This document shows, one piece after another, positions 1 through 8,799 of a stretch of 64,000 nt of DNA. Position numbers and translations under genes: made by a program. Each line of letters begins with the position of its first letter. Positions within the stretch are counted from its first letter, which is position 1. Under the pieces are notes generated by a model that saw only the letters and a program-made list of their open reading frames with translations, ran no database searches and was not told where the DNA came from. The stretch comes from an uncultured Mucilaginibacter sp. (lineage in GTDB: Bacteria; Bacteroidota; Bacteroidia; Sphingobacteriales; Sphingobacteriaceae). The stretch spans positions 347,692-411,691 of the forward strand of contig NZ_CAJYGQ010000005.1 of NCBI RefSeq assembly GCF_913773635.1, read 5' to 3'.

Positions 1-1
1 G

Positions 2-1816
2 GCAATTGTAGTTGATGGTATCCTGCAGTTAGATGCACAAATAGCAGAGCCGTTAAAAGTGTTTGAACAATTCACGGCAAAAAGCATCAAAAATTTAGGC
101 GCGGGTGTTACCGGCCAGTATAGTAAACCAAAGGATAGCACCATGAAGCAGAAGGTGATGCGCAGCCGGTACTTATATGATTTTGGACAGAACCTTTCGG
201 GCATATTTGAGCTAAAAGTAAAAGGCAAAAAGGGTGATACCGTACGCATTTACCCTGCCGAGTTATTGGCTGCTGAAGGAACCATTAATCAAAAAGGATC
301 GGGAAACCCGCATTATTATGATTATGTGGTGAAAGGTGATGGTGAGGAAGTTTGGCAGCCGCGTTTTACTTATTACGGGTTCAGGTATATGCAGGTAGAA
401 AATGCAGTTGCACCGGGCGAGGCTAACCCCCATAAGTTACCTGTGGTAACCGGGTTGAAGAGCTTACACACGCGCAATGCTGCTCCAATTGTAGGCGAAT
501 TTTCATGTTCGAACGAGTTATTTAATAAAACGTTTGCGCTGATCGATTGGTCGATAAAAAGTAACATGGCCAGCGTGTTTACCGATTGTCCGCACCGCGA
601 AAAGCTAGGCTGGCTGGAAGAAGCGCATCTGGTTGGAGGCTCCATCCGCTACATATATGATATAGCCAACCTGAGCCGCAAGTGCATTAACGACATGCAG
701 GTAGCGCAGACGGCAGATGGCTTGGTGCCCGAAATTGCACCGGAATTTACCAACTTTGGCGGTATCTTTCGCGATTCGCCGGAGTGGGGGAGTAACTCTA
801 TTATTATGCCTTGGTATGTTTACCAATGGTATGGCGATAAGAAAGTATTGGCCGATAGCTACAGTATGATGCAGCGTTACCTTACCTATTTGGCAGGTAT
901 GGCAAAAGAGAATATCCTGAGTCAGGGTTTAGGGGATTGGTATGACTTAGGCCCCAAATCCCCCGGCTTGTCGCAAAATACCCCTCAGGGCATCACGGCC
1001 ACGGCCATTTACTATTACGATTTAAACATTGTAAGCCAGATAGCCCGCATGCTGGATAAACCTGCCGATGCAGCTAAATATGAAAAACTGGCTATTGAGG
1101 TAAGAAAGGCATTCAATCAAAAGTTCTTCAACCAACAAACCAAACAGTACGGTACCGGCAGCCAAACGGCCAATGCCATGGCGGTATACTTTGATTTGGT
1201 TGAAGCGAAGGATAAACAAGCCGTAATTGCCAATATTGTAAAAGAAATTAAAGACCATAACAATGCGCTTACCGCAGGTGATATTGGTTACCGTTACCTT
1301 TTAAGAGTACTGGATGATGCCGGTCGCTCGGATGTGATATTTGACATGAACAACCGATCGGATGTACCAGGTTACGGCTATCAACTGGCCAAAGGTGCCA
1401 CAGCACTAACCGAATCATGGCAGGCGCTGCCGGGTGTGTCAAATAACCACCTCATGCTGGGCCACATCATGGAATGGTTTTACAGCGGGCTTGCTGGTAT
1501 AAAACAGCCCGATAACGTTAATGGCGTTGGTTTCAGGTCTATTGATATTAGGCCAGAGCCGGTTGGCGATGTAACATCGGCGCAAGCCAAAACACAATCG
1601 CCTTATGGCATCATCAGCACAAAATGGAAAAAAAAAGGCGGCACTTTTTTACTGGATGTTGAGATACCGGCCAATAGCAGGGCTACGGTTTACCTGCCGG
1701 TTGCACAAACCGCTAAGTTGAGTATGAACGGTAAGGCAGTACAGGCCACAGGGTATGAAAATGGCAAGGCAATAATGAAAGTGGGTTCGGGTACTTATCA
1801 TCTTGAAGCTAAGTAG
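2..1816 (+). CDS. Alpha-L-rhamnosidase, GH78, 5'-truncated by the window edge
   Basis: The reading frame is open from base 2 without a stop, so the gene begins outside the window; a GTG at 59 is only an internal codon. What remains is the C-terminal two thirds of a GH78 enzyme: a beta-sandwich segment (text like 'YDFGQNLSGIFELKVKGKKG'), then the (alpha/alpha)6 barrel with the family block DCPHREKLGW (near nt 583), whose Glu is the presumed general acid. An ESW motif near nt 1412 holds the likely general base, and a C-terminal beta-domain follows. GH78 enzymes release terminal L-rhamnose from pectin and other rhamnosides. A full-length paralog lies at 30078. It heads a run with the two enzymes that follow. 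Family assignment is firm; the linkage cleaved cannot be read. Confidence 0.9.
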   Translation, partial: AIVVDGILQLDAQIAEPLKVFEQFTAKSIKNLGAGVTGQYSKPKDSTMKQKVMRSRYLYDFGQNLSGIFELKVKGKKGDTVRIYPAELLAAEGTINQKGSGNPHYYDYVVKGDGEEVWQPRFTYYGFRYMQVENAVAPGEANPHKLPVVTGLKSLHTRNAAPIVGEFSCSNELFNKTFALIDWSIKSNMASVFTDCPHREKLGWLEEAHLVGGSIRYIYDIANLSRKCINDMQVAQTADGLVPEIAPEFTNFGGIFRDSPEWGSNSIIMPWYVYQWYGDKKVLADSYSMMQRYLTYLAGMAKENILSQGLGDWYDLGPKSPGLSQNTPQGITATAIYYYDLNIVSQIARMLDKPADAAKYEKLAIEVRKAFNQKFFNQQTKQYGTGSQTANAMAVYFDLVEAKDKQAVIANIVKEIKDHNNALTAGDIGYRYLLRVLDDAGRSDVIFDMNNRSDVPGYGYQLAKGATALTESWQALPGVSNNHLMLGHIMEWFYSGLAGIKQPDNVNGVGFRSIDIRPEPVGDVTSAQAKTQSPYGIISTKWKKKGGTFLLDVEIPANSRATVYLPVAQTAKLSMNGKAVQATGYENGKAIMKVGSGTYHLEAK

Positions 1817-1858
1817 GATTACTGACTATATGTGATTTTTTGAAAGATAAAGTTGAAA

Positions 1859-2986
1859 ATGAAATACAAAAACATAGGTTTAATGCTGGTTATGCTGTTA
1901 TTGGCAACTAGTACAGTTTGGGCGCAAAAGGCTAAGAAAAATGTGCCCGAAAGCGTAATGAACGACATTTACGAAAAGATAAAAACACCTCATAAATACG
2001 GTTTGGCGCTGGTTCCGGTAGAGAACAGCAAAAAGATGGATTGCCCTACTGTGTTTCGTAAAAATGGGCAGTGGTATATGAGTTACATCATTTTTGACGG
2101 CCGTGGTTACGAAACGTGGCTGGCCACCAGTGCTGACCTGCTTAACTGGAAAACCACCGGGCGCATCATGTCGTTTACAGATACTACCGATTGGGACAGT
2201 AATCAAAAAGCGGGCTATGTAGGCTTACAAGACCCTAAATGGGGCGGCAGCTACGAATTGCAAAAGTATGATAACAAGTACTGGATGTCGTACTTTGGCG
2301 GTAACAGTACCGGTTACGAAAAAGGATTGCTATCCATAAATATGGCCTATACCGAAAAAGATCCTACCGTGGTACACGAGTGGAGCCGCTTGCCAAAACC
2401 GGTATTAATGTCAACCGATAGCAATGTGCAATGGTGGGATAACCACACTATGTATAAAGAAACTGTGCTTTGGGATAAAAAGAAATCGCTAGGACATCCG
2501 TTTATTATGTATTACAACGCCAACGGCGACAGTGTAAATAAAAAACGCGGTGCCGAGCGCATTGGCATGGCTTTTTCAGACGACTTGAAAACCTGGACCC
2601 GTTATAAAAATAATCCATTGTTAGATCATAACATTGGCATAACCGGCGACCCGTACCTGCAAAAAATTGGCGACGTTTGGGTAATGTTCTACTTCGGTGC
2701 GTTTTGGAAAGATAAAGGCGGCGCGTTCAACCGTTTTGCATGCTCGTATGATTTGCAGAACTGGACGGAATGGAAAGGCGACGACCTGGTAAAATCTACC
2801 GAGCCTTATGATAATATGTTTGCGCATAAATCATGCGTAGTAAAATGGAAAGGTGTAGTTTACCACTTTTATTGTGCTGTAAATAAAGCCGATCAGCGTG
2901 GTATTGCCGTGGCAACATCAAAAGATATGGGCAAAAGCAAGCTTAATTTTGTAGCTCCCCCGCCATTAAAGGCTAAAAAGAGTTAA
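1859..2986 (+). CDS. Secreted five-bladed beta-propeller glycosidase (GH43/GH32/GH117-like clan)
   Basis: A TTG in frame lies at 1853, but ATG 1859 gives a clean signal peptide (MKYKNIGLMLVMLLLATS...AQ), so I take 1859. The mature protein has repeated propeller blades: 'DCPTVFRKNGQWYMSYI' near the N-terminus (a typical catalytic-Asp blade of five-bladed propeller glycosidases), then 'LATSADLLNWKTTGRI', 'YWMSYFGG', and 'GDPYLQKIGDVWVMFYFGAF' with an Asp-Pro pair. Such proteins hydrolyse arabinofuranosides, xylosides, galactosides or anhydro-sugars outside the cytoplasm. It sits 42 bp after the GH78 gene, suggesting co-transcription and action on the same glycan. It is more divergent from textbook GH43 than the protein at 23049. 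The family number is uncertain; propeller fold and secretion are well supported. Confidence 0.7.
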   Translation: MKYKNIGLMLVMLLLATSTVWAQKAKKNVPESVMNDIYEKIKTPHKYGLALVPVENSKKMDCPTVFRKNGQWYMSYIIFDGRGYETWLATSADLLNWKTTGRIMSFTDTTDWDSNQKAGYVGLQDPKWGGSYELQKYDNKYWMSYFGGNSTGYEKGLLSINMAYTEKDPTVVHEWSRLPKPVLMSTDSNVQWWDNHTMYKETVLWDKKKSLGHPFIMYYNANGDSVNKKRGAERIGMAFSDDLKTWTRYKNNPLLDHNIGITGDPYLQKIGDVWVMFYFGAFWKDKGGAFNRFACSYDLQNWTEWKGDDLVKSTEPYDNMFAHKSCVVKWKGVVYHFYCAVNKADQRGIAVATSKDMGKSKLNFVAPPPLKAKKS

Positions 2987-3080
2987 TGCAGTTTGCGTTA
3001 GGGATAGCAGCGGAAAGCCCGGAGTGTAGCGTAGCAAAACGAGGACTTGCAGCGAATAGCCTGGGCCGGAGGCAACGCCC
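2987..3080. repeat. Intergenic repeat, family A ('GCGTTAGGGATAGCAG'), copy 1
   Basis: It begins directly after the stop codon of the propeller gene. It shares near-identical blocks with copies at 36396 and 46152: GCGTTAGGGATAGCAG, AAGCCCGGAG, ACGAGGACTTG and a terminal CAACGCCC. Each copy contains an internal direct repeat (roughly GCAGCGGAAAGCCCGG and GCAGCGGATAGCCCGG). No coding frame is conserved. Confidence 0.85.
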
Positions 3081-3166
3081 TGATTAATTATTGGTTGATT
3101 AAGTTGATTGGTTAAGTAGTTGTATTGAGAACCTCTCTTTGCAACATTATGATAAAATATGTACCT

Positions 3167-5569
3167 ATGCGGTTAAAGTTTTTAAGTGCAGTAGCAATAT
3201 TTATAATGAGCTTGGCAGCGGCGTATGCCCAGCCGGGACGTAAGGTGGAGAGCTTTAACAGCAATTGGCGCTTTTATTTAGGCGATGAAATCAATGCCAA
3301 AGAAGCTGCTTATAATGATAACGAATGGCGCCAGCTTACGCTGCCTCATGATTGGAGCATTGAGGGTAAGTTTGATGAAAAGAACCCAACAGGGCAAGCC
3401 GGAGGTGGTTTACCTGCTGGTATAGGCTGGTACCGCAAAACGTTCGCTATGCCGCAAATGGCACAGGGTAAAAATGTTTTTATTGATTTCGATGGTGTAT
3501 ACTGTAACAGCGAGGTTTGGATAAACGGGCACTCGCTGGGTAAACGGCCTAATGGGTATATCTCGTTTCAGTACGATTTAACGCCTTATTTGAATTACGG
3601 TGCGCAAAAAAACGTAATAGCCGTTAAGGTTGATAACTCGGCGCAGCCTAATTCGCGCTGGTACAGTGGTTCGGGAATTTATAGGAATGTGTGGTTAACT
3701 ACTACTTCAAAATCATACATACCGCAGTGGGGAACGTTTGTTACCTCAAAAGTAAACGCCGCTAATGCCATTATGAGCATGCAAACACAGGTTGTGGTTA
3801 AGCAAAAGGGGTTGCGGTTAAAGGCATCGGTGCTAACACAATCGGGCCAATTGGTTAATTCTATCACCACAGAATTAAATGATAATGATACGGCTGCTAC
3901 TGTTAGCCAGAATATTGTAATTGGGCAGCCAAAGCTTTGGTCGGTAAATAACCCATACCTGTACAAGGTTGTGTTGCAGGTTATATCGGGTAAGCAGGTG
4001 ATCGATAAATATGTAGTGCCGGTGGGCATCCGTAGCTTTAATTTTGATGTAGATAAAGGCTTTTCGCTCAACGGTGAGCGTATGAAAATAAAAGGCGTTT
4101 GTATGCACCATGATTTGGGCGCATTAGGTGCCGCAGTGAATGTACGTGCCATGGAACGCCAGTTAGAGATACTTAAAGCGATGGGGTGTAACGCTATCCG
4201 TACGTCGCACAATCCGCCTGCGCCTGAATATCTTGACCTTTGCGACCGCATGGGCTTTATCGTGATGGATGAGGCGTTTGATATGTGGGCCAAAAAGAAG
4301 AACAAGCACGATTATTACCAGTATTTCCCGGCATGGCATCAGCGCGATCTGGAGGACCAGATTAAACGCGACCGTAACCACCCTTCGGTAATGATATGGA
4401 GCATTGGTAACGAGATACGCGAACAATTTGACAGTACGGGCATCACCCTGACCCGTGAGTTGGTTAAAATTGTAAAGGATTTAGATACCACCCGCCCAGT
4501 TACTACTGCCTTGAGCGAGGCCGATGGTAAAAAGAATTTCCTTTATAAGTCGGGGGCGCTGGATATTTTAGGCTTTAATTATCACCCCGAAACTTATGCC
4601 GATTTTCCGAAAAACTACCCCGGTGAAAAGTTCATAGCAGCCGAAACTATCTCGGGCTACGCCACCCGTGGTTACTATGATACCCCTACCGATAGCACGC
4701 GCCACTGGCCTACCAGTGCCAAAGCTAAACTTACTCAGGGTAACGATCGGTTTGCCGTTACCGCTTATGATAATGTGGCTGCTTATTGGGGATCGACCCA
4801 TGAGGAAACCTGGAAGCTGATTAAAAAGTACGATTATCTTTCGGGAGAGTTTGTATGGTCAGGCTTTGACTTTATTGGCGAACCTGTGCCTTATCCTTGG
4901 CCTGCCCGTAGTTCATACTATGGTATTATTGATTTGGCTGGTTTCCCTAAGGATGTGTACTACATGTACCAAAGTGAATGGACCGATAAGCCAGTTCTGC
5001 ACCTTTTGCCTCACTGGAATTGGGAAGCCGGCAAAACCGTTGATGTGTGGGCATATTACAATAATGCTGATGAGGTAGAGCTATTCCTGAACGGACGTTC
5101 GTTAGGTACCCGCAGCAAGCAGGGCGAGGATTTGCACGTGGTTTGGAAGGTGCCTTTTGAGCCGGGTATATTGAAAGCGGTATCGCGTAAGGATGGTAAA
5201 GTAGTACTAACTGAAGAGAAACGTACTGCAGGTAAACCTGCTAAAATTGAATTGGTTGCTGATCGTAAACTCATCAAGTCAGACGGTAAAGATCTGTCGT
5301 TTATAACGGTACGCATTTTGGATGCCGGAGGCAATGTAGTGCCTGATGCAGATAATCTGGTAAATTTTACTGTAAAAGGTAAGGGGACTTTGGCCGGTGT
5401 TGATAATGGTGCACAGGCAAGTATGGAATCTTTTAAAGAACCACAACGCAAGGCGTTCCATGGGCTTTGTTTGGCTATAGTACAGGCTAGTAAAAGCGCC
5501 GGGTTACTTACTGTAACGGCACAATCAGAAGGCTTGCTGCCTGCCACGGTTATAATCAGAGTAAAGTAG
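3167..5569 (+). CDS. Glycoside hydrolase family 2, beta-galactosidase/beta-uronidase-like, exported
   Basis: The ATG at 3167 gives the best signal peptide (MRLKFLSAVAIFIMSLAAAYAQ); ATG 3149 and TTG 3125 are in-frame alternatives. Domains in order: GH2 sugar-binding jelly roll (FNSNWRFYLGDE; RWYSGSGIYRNVW), Ig-like sandwich, TIM barrel (GVCMHHDLGALG; IRTSHNPPAPEYLDLCDRMG), a DUF4982-like domain (HWNWEAGKTVDVWAYYNN), and a C-terminal Ig-like domain. The acid/base Glu is in IWSIGNEIRE (codon near nt 4412) and the likely nucleophile in IAAETISGY (near nt 4643). It probably removes a beta-linked galactose or uronic acid from a pectic side chain. A hairpin terminator follows at 5581, closing this first group. 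The exact sugar is unknown. Confidence 0.88.
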   Translation: MRLKFLSAVAIFIMSLAAAYAQPGRKVESFNSNWRFYLGDEINAKEAAYNDNEWRQLTLPHDWSIEGKFDEKNPTGQAGGGLPAGIGWYRKTFAMPQMAQGKNVFIDFDGVYCNSEVWINGHSLGKRPNGYISFQYDLTPYLNYGAQKNVIAVKVDNSAQPNSRWYSGSGIYRNVWLTTTSKSYIPQWGTFVTSKVNAANAIMSMQTQVVVKQKGLRLKASVLTQSGQLVNSITTELNDNDTAATVSQNIVIGQPKLWSVNNPYLYKVVLQVISGKQVIDKYVVPVGIRSFNFDVDKGFSLNGERMKIKGVCMHHDLGALGAAVNVRAMERQLEILKAMGCNAIRTSHNPPAPEYLDLCDRMGFIVMDEAFDMWAKKKNKHDYYQYFPAWHQRDLEDQIKRDRNHPSVMIWSIGNEIREQFDSTGITLTRELVKIVKDLDTTRPVTTALSEADGKKNFLYKSGALDILGFNYHPETYADFPKNYPGEKFIAAETISGYATRGYYDTPTDSTRHWPTSAKAKLTQGNDRFAVTAYDNVAAYWGSTHEETWKLIKKYDYLSGEFVWSGFDFIGEPVPYPWPARSSYYGIIDLAGFPKDVYYMYQSEWTDKPVLHLLPHWNWEAGKTVDVWAYYNNADEVELFLNGRSLGTRSKQGEDLHVVWKVPFEPGILKAVSRKDGKVVLTEEKRTAGKPAKIELVADRKLIKSDGKDLSFITVRILDAGGNVVPDADNLVNFTVKGKGTLAGVDNGAQASMESFKEPQRKAFHGLCLAIVQASKSAGLLTVTAQSEGLLPATVIIRVK

Positions 5570-5580
5570 TTACCATAGCA

Positions 5581-5601
5581 GCCCTCCCTCAACAGGAGGG
5601 C
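5581..5601 (+). terminator. Rho-independent-type hairpin after the GH2 gene
   Basis: Perfect 7-bp arms GCCCTCC / GGAGGGC flank a 7-nt loop, followed by a short T-rich stretch. It lies just after the GH2 stop codon, so it likely ends the first transcript. Confidence 0.65.
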
Positions 5602-5679
5602 TTATATTGGTAATAAATTAATCTCACATTTCCAAAGTCACCCCTCCCGGGGAAGATTTTGAAAGGGCTGGATAATATG

Positions 5680-5706
5680 CTATAACATGAAGCGAAAATG
5701 TTATAG
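5680..5706. promoter_or_regulatory. Inverted repeat in the promoter region of the symporter gene
   Basis: Perfect 9-bp arms CTATAACAT and ATGTTATAG are separated by a 9-nt spacer, about 90 bp before the symporter start. A TAGTTTTG match to the Bacteroidota -7 box pattern (TAnnTTTG) follows at 5728-5735, but I see no convincing -33 TTG at normal spacing. It could be a regulator-binding site; no regulator is identified for it. Confidence 0.4.
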
Positions 5707-5797
5707 AACAAACTGTGTGGTATCTGATAGTTTTGTTTTTAAGGCATAGGCATTCCTGGCCAGCCGACCAATTAAACCAAATATCAGTTTTACATAG

Positions 5798-7372
5798 ATG
5801 AAAAGCCTACCAGCTCTCGATCTTGGTGTTATTGCTATATACCTGTTGGCCATGTTGCTGGTTGGCTTTTATTTTTCGCGTAAAAATAAAAACGCCGAGC
5901 AATTTACCAAGGCATCGGGTTCTATACCCGGCTGGGCTTTGGGAATATCTATATACGCCACCTTTTTAAGCAGTAACACTTTTTTAGGTGTACCTGGCAA
6001 AACTTTTGGCACCAACTGGAATGCTTTTGTGTTCAGTCTTTCAATGCCGTTGGCCGCCTGGTTTGCGGCTAAGTACTTTGTGCCTTTTTATCGAAATACG
6101 GGAGAGGTTTCGGCCTATACACATCTCGAGCACCGCTTTGGTGCATGGGCGCGCACTTATGCGGTTGTATGCTTTCTGCTCACTCAATTGGCTCGTATGG
6201 GTTCTATATTTTTCGGTATAGCCTTGAGTTTGCAGGCGCTTACAGGTTTCAGTATGAAGATGATTATCCTAACCATGGGCATTTGTATAATCATATATAC
6301 TGTGCTAGGTGGCATTGAAGCCGTAATATGGACTGAGGTTGTTCAAGGCATCATCAAAACCTTTGGAGCACTGCTTATTTTATACATTATTATCACCAAC
6401 ATGCCGGGCGGCATAAGTAAGGTGGTTGAAATTGGGAAGACGGATAATAAGTTTAGTCTGGGTAGTCTTGCACCCGATTTTACCACGTCAACCTTTTGGG
6501 TGGTGCTGCTGTATGGTTTCTTTATCAATCTCAATAATTTTGGTATGGATCAGAACTATGTGCAGCGCTACCATACCGCTACGTCGTCAAAGCAAGCAGC
6601 CAAATCAATATGGCTGTGCGTTTGGCTGTATGTGCCGGCCTCGTTGCTATTCTGTGTTATTGGTTCGGCTTTGTATGCTTATTACCAGGTTAACCCCGAA
6701 CTGACAGAAGCCATTCGCCACCAGGTAGCAACCGAGCGTTTACACGGAGCATCGGCTGCTGATATTGCTCAAATGGCGGCATCTTTAAAACCCGAAGATT
6801 ACGGCGATAAGGTGATGCCTAATTTTATGGTAACTAAAATACCTGCCGGTTTAGTTGGTTTGATAGTTTCAGCCATCTTATCGGCTGCAATGAGTACCAT
6901 TAGCTCAGGCATGAACGCATCAGCCACGGTTTTTGCCGAGGATATTTACAAGCGTTACTTTAAGCCCGGCATCAGCGTCAAGCAAAACATGACGTTGCTG
7001 CATACCGCCACCGTAGTTGCTGGTATTGCCGGTGTGGCTGCAGGTATAGCAATGATAGGTGTTAAAAGCGTGCTTGATGTTTGGTGGCAGTTATCGGGCA
7101 TATTTGCCAGTGGCATGCTGGGCTTGTTTTTACTGGGCATCATCAGTAAGCAAACCCATAACCACGAAGCTATCATAGCCATTATCGTTGGCATCGTTGT
7201 TATTTTGTGGATGACGCTGTCTCCGCTTTTACCGCCCGATTCGGGCATGCTTCGTAACGTACTTCACCAAAATATGGTGATAGTAATTGGTACACTGGTT
7301 ATCTTCTTAACCGGCATTATACTCACCCGTATAAAACAAAACAAATTGGCACGTACCTCAGCTACACATTAA
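5798..7372 (+). CDS. Sodium:solute symporter (SSS/SGLT family)
   Basis: A 524-residue inner-membrane protein with about 13 predicted hydrophobic helices. The N-terminus (DLGVIAIYLLAMLLVGFYFSRKNKN...SIPGWALGISIYATFLSSNTFLG) is the classic SSS start with the Na+-site region. 'LGGIEAVIWTEVVQG' and 'SAAMSTISSGMNASATVF' are conserved family segments. SSS proteins import sugars, sialic acids or uronic acids with sodium. It stands 26 bp before an aldolase gene and probably brings that enzyme's substrate into the cytoplasm. Sialic-acid and 3-deoxy-ulosonate transporters of this family often accompany NanA-like lyases, which suits the neighbour, but the substrate is inference. Confidence 0.85.
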   Translation: MKSLPALDLGVIAIYLLAMLLVGFYFSRKNKNAEQFTKASGSIPGWALGISIYATFLSSNTFLGVPGKTFGTNWNAFVFSLSMPLAAWFAAKYFVPFYRNTGEVSAYTHLEHRFGAWARTYAVVCFLLTQLARMGSIFFGIALSLQALTGFSMKMIILTMGICIIIYTVLGGIEAVIWTEVVQGIIKTFGALLILYIIITNMPGGISKVVEIGKTDNKFSLGSLAPDFTTSTFWVVLLYGFFINLNNFGMDQNYVQRYHTATSSKQAAKSIWLCVWLYVPASLLFCVIGSALYAYYQVNPELTEAIRHQVATERLHGASAADIAQMAASLKPEDYGDKVMPNFMVTKIPAGLVGLIVSAILSAAMSTISSGMNASATVFAEDIYKRYFKPGISVKQNMTLLHTATVVAGIAGVAAGIAMIGVKSVLDVWWQLSGIFASGMLGLFLLGIISKQTHNHEAIIAIIVGIVVILWMTLSPLLPPDSGMLRNVLHQNMVIVIGTLVIFLTGIILTRIKQNKLARTSATH

Positions 7373-7398
7373 TTTTAATAATCATTTATCCCAATATA

Positions 7399-8349
7399 AT
7401 GACTACTACTAACACCACACCGGCAAAAAAAGGTTTTATCCCCGTAATGCTTACGCCGTTTACCGAAACCGGTAAAATTGACTTTGACGCGCTTACAGGC
7501 CTTACGGAGTTTTACCTTGAAGCCGGAGCCGCCGGTTTGTTTGCCAATTGTTTATCGAGCGAAATGTTTGAGTTAGACGAGGCCGAGCGCATACAATTAA
7601 TCGAGCATGTGCTGAAGGTAACTAATGGTAGTGTCCCTGTGGTGGCTACCGGCACCTTTGGCGGGCCTATAGCCAAACAGGCCGAATTTGTAAACCGCGT
7701 TGCCAATACAGGTGTACAGGCCGTAATTGGAATAACCGGTTTGCTGGCCGAAGAGAACGAAAGCGATGAGGTGTTTAATGGCAGGGTAGAAGAGTTGATG
7801 CGGTTAACCGGCAATGTATCCTTAGGTTTTTATGAATGTCCGGTACCTTACAAACGTTTGATATCTCCCGAGCAATTACATCAGTTTGTATCTACCGGGC
7901 GAGTTACATATCATAAAGATACCTGTTTGGATATCGAGCAAATTAAAGCCAAGTTGAACGGTACTAATCGTCAGCCTGATTTTGGTTTGTATGATGCTTA
8001 TATGGTTCATGCAGTGGAATCGTTAAAAGCCGGTTCGGCAGGACTGTCATGTATACAGGGTAATTATTTCCCTGAGCTGTTAGTTTGGCTGTGTGATAAT
8101 TATAACAATGAGGTATTAGCGGCTGAGGTAAATCGTGTGCAACAATTTTTTATTGACAACATGGATGTGATGCATAACGTATACCCAAAGGTTGCAAAAT
8201 ATTATCTTCAAAAGCGAGGTGTTAAAATGAACGGTTACACAAGGCGCAATGTTGGAGAAATTAGCTCTGACGTGAAAGAACAAGTTGATAAATTATACAA
8301 GGACTACAACGTTTTGCAGCATGAACTGCAGATAAAAAGTGTACTGTAG
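7399..8349 (+). CDS. DapA/NanA (DHDPS) family class I aldolase or dehydratase
   Basis: A cytoplasmic TIM-barrel protein of 316 residues, the usual family length, with no signal peptide. The N-terminus 'GFIPVMLTPFTETGKIDFDAL' is typical. The Schiff-base lysine is K173 in YHKDT, and the partner tyrosine is Y145 in GFYECPVPYKR. The usual GSTGE substrate motif is replaced by CLSSEMFEL, so this is unlikely to be the lysine-pathway DapA. Members cleave or dehydrate 2-keto-3-deoxy acids (N-acetylneuraminate, Kdo, 2-keto-3-deoxy sugar acids), giving pyruvate. Co-transcribed with the symporter upstream and followed by a terminator. Substrate is not readable; a keto-deoxy sugar acid from the targeted glycan is the natural guess. 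Confidence 0.8.
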   Translation: MTTTNTTPAKKGFIPVMLTPFTETGKIDFDALTGLTEFYLEAGAAGLFANCLSSEMFELDEAERIQLIEHVLKVTNGSVPVVATGTFGGPIAKQAEFVNRVANTGVQAVIGITGLLAEENESDEVFNGRVEELMRLTGNVSLGFYECPVPYKRLISPEQLHQFVSTGRVTYHKDTCLDIEQIKAKLNGTNRQPDFGLYDAYMVHAVESLKAGSAGLSCIQGNYFPELLVWLCDNYNNEVLAAEVNRVQQFFIDNMDVMHNVYPKVAKYYLQKRGVKMNGYTRRNVGEISSDVKEQVDKLYKDYNVLQHELQIKSVL

Positions 8350-8365
8350 TTTAACAGTTTTTAAT

Positions 8366-8400
8366 AAAAGTCGGCTGAGGTTTGCGAAAGCCAGCTTTTT
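8366..8400 (+). terminator. Hairpin terminator after the aldolase gene
   Basis: Arms AAAAGTCGGCT and AGCCAGCTTTT pair with one mismatch and one G-U pair and end in a T run (TTTTTG). Position just after the aldolase stop codon supports transcript termination. Confidence 0.6.
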
Positions 8401-8678
8401 GTTGTTCGCATTAACATCTTAATAGTTATTTGCATGGTTTGTTAATAATATTTCTACATCATTTTGTAATGATTGTAATGTTGATATTAAACACCTGTGC
8501 CATTGATAAATAAGGGTATAAATCAATATAATTTAGTACCCATTTGATGCTAATATCGTATAATAAATAGATAACAACTGTTAAAAAAGCCTCTCAGGGT
8601 TATCAGATATTTGTAATCTAACCAATTAGTGAAAATTTAAACACATCATTTTTTAAGCTGAGAATGGTAATTAAGTAG

Positions 8679-8724
8679 TTATAAACCAGTTAAATGTGTA
8701 AAAATAACACTAACATTTAAATGG
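8679..8724. promoter_or_regulatory. Candidate operator cluster before the isomerase gene
   Basis: TTATAAACCAGTTAAAT (8679-8695) matches at 14 of 17 positions the reverse complement of TTATAACAGGTTTATAA at 57521, in the GntR/rhaT divergent promoter. It overlaps a second imperfect inverted repeat whose arms are CCAGTTAAATGTGT (8686-8699) and ACACTAACATTTAAATGG (8707-8724). Binding by the GntR protein encoded at 56443 is an inference. Confidence 0.4.
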
Positions 8725-8799
8725 TTGACTGCAATACCTGCACCTCTGTACGTTCAAGAAATCTGATTTAGCTTCCGCTATTGGTTACAAAGCCAAAAT

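Larger units (their letters stand above)
8350..8799. other. 450-bp intergenic region upstream of the isomerase/DUF3826 genes
   Basis: It starts with the terminator of the aldolase gene (8366-8400), continues as AT-rich DNA without a plausible gene, and ends with overlapping inverted repeats (8679-8724) before the isomerase start at 8800. It probably carries the promoter of the isomerase operon. A possible but weak promoter is TTG at 8726 followed about 21 nt later by TACGTTCA. Confidence 0.6.

Noticed and set aside
3679..4305. Long open frame of 208 codons on the minus strand inside the first GH2 gene
   Set aside because: It lies wholly within well-supported GH2 coding sequence, has no recognisable domain and no promoter or neighbour context.
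5056..5592. 178-codon minus-strand frame over the GH2 3' end
   Set aside because: Antisense to conserved DUF4982/Ig-like domains and running through the terminator hairpin; low-complexity Ser/Pro/Thr text typical of a shadow frame.
7399..8349. Lysine-biosynthesis DapA
   Set aside because: The GSTGE-type substrate motif is replaced and the gene sits between a sugar symporter and a sugar isomerase, so a catabolic aldolase is more likely.
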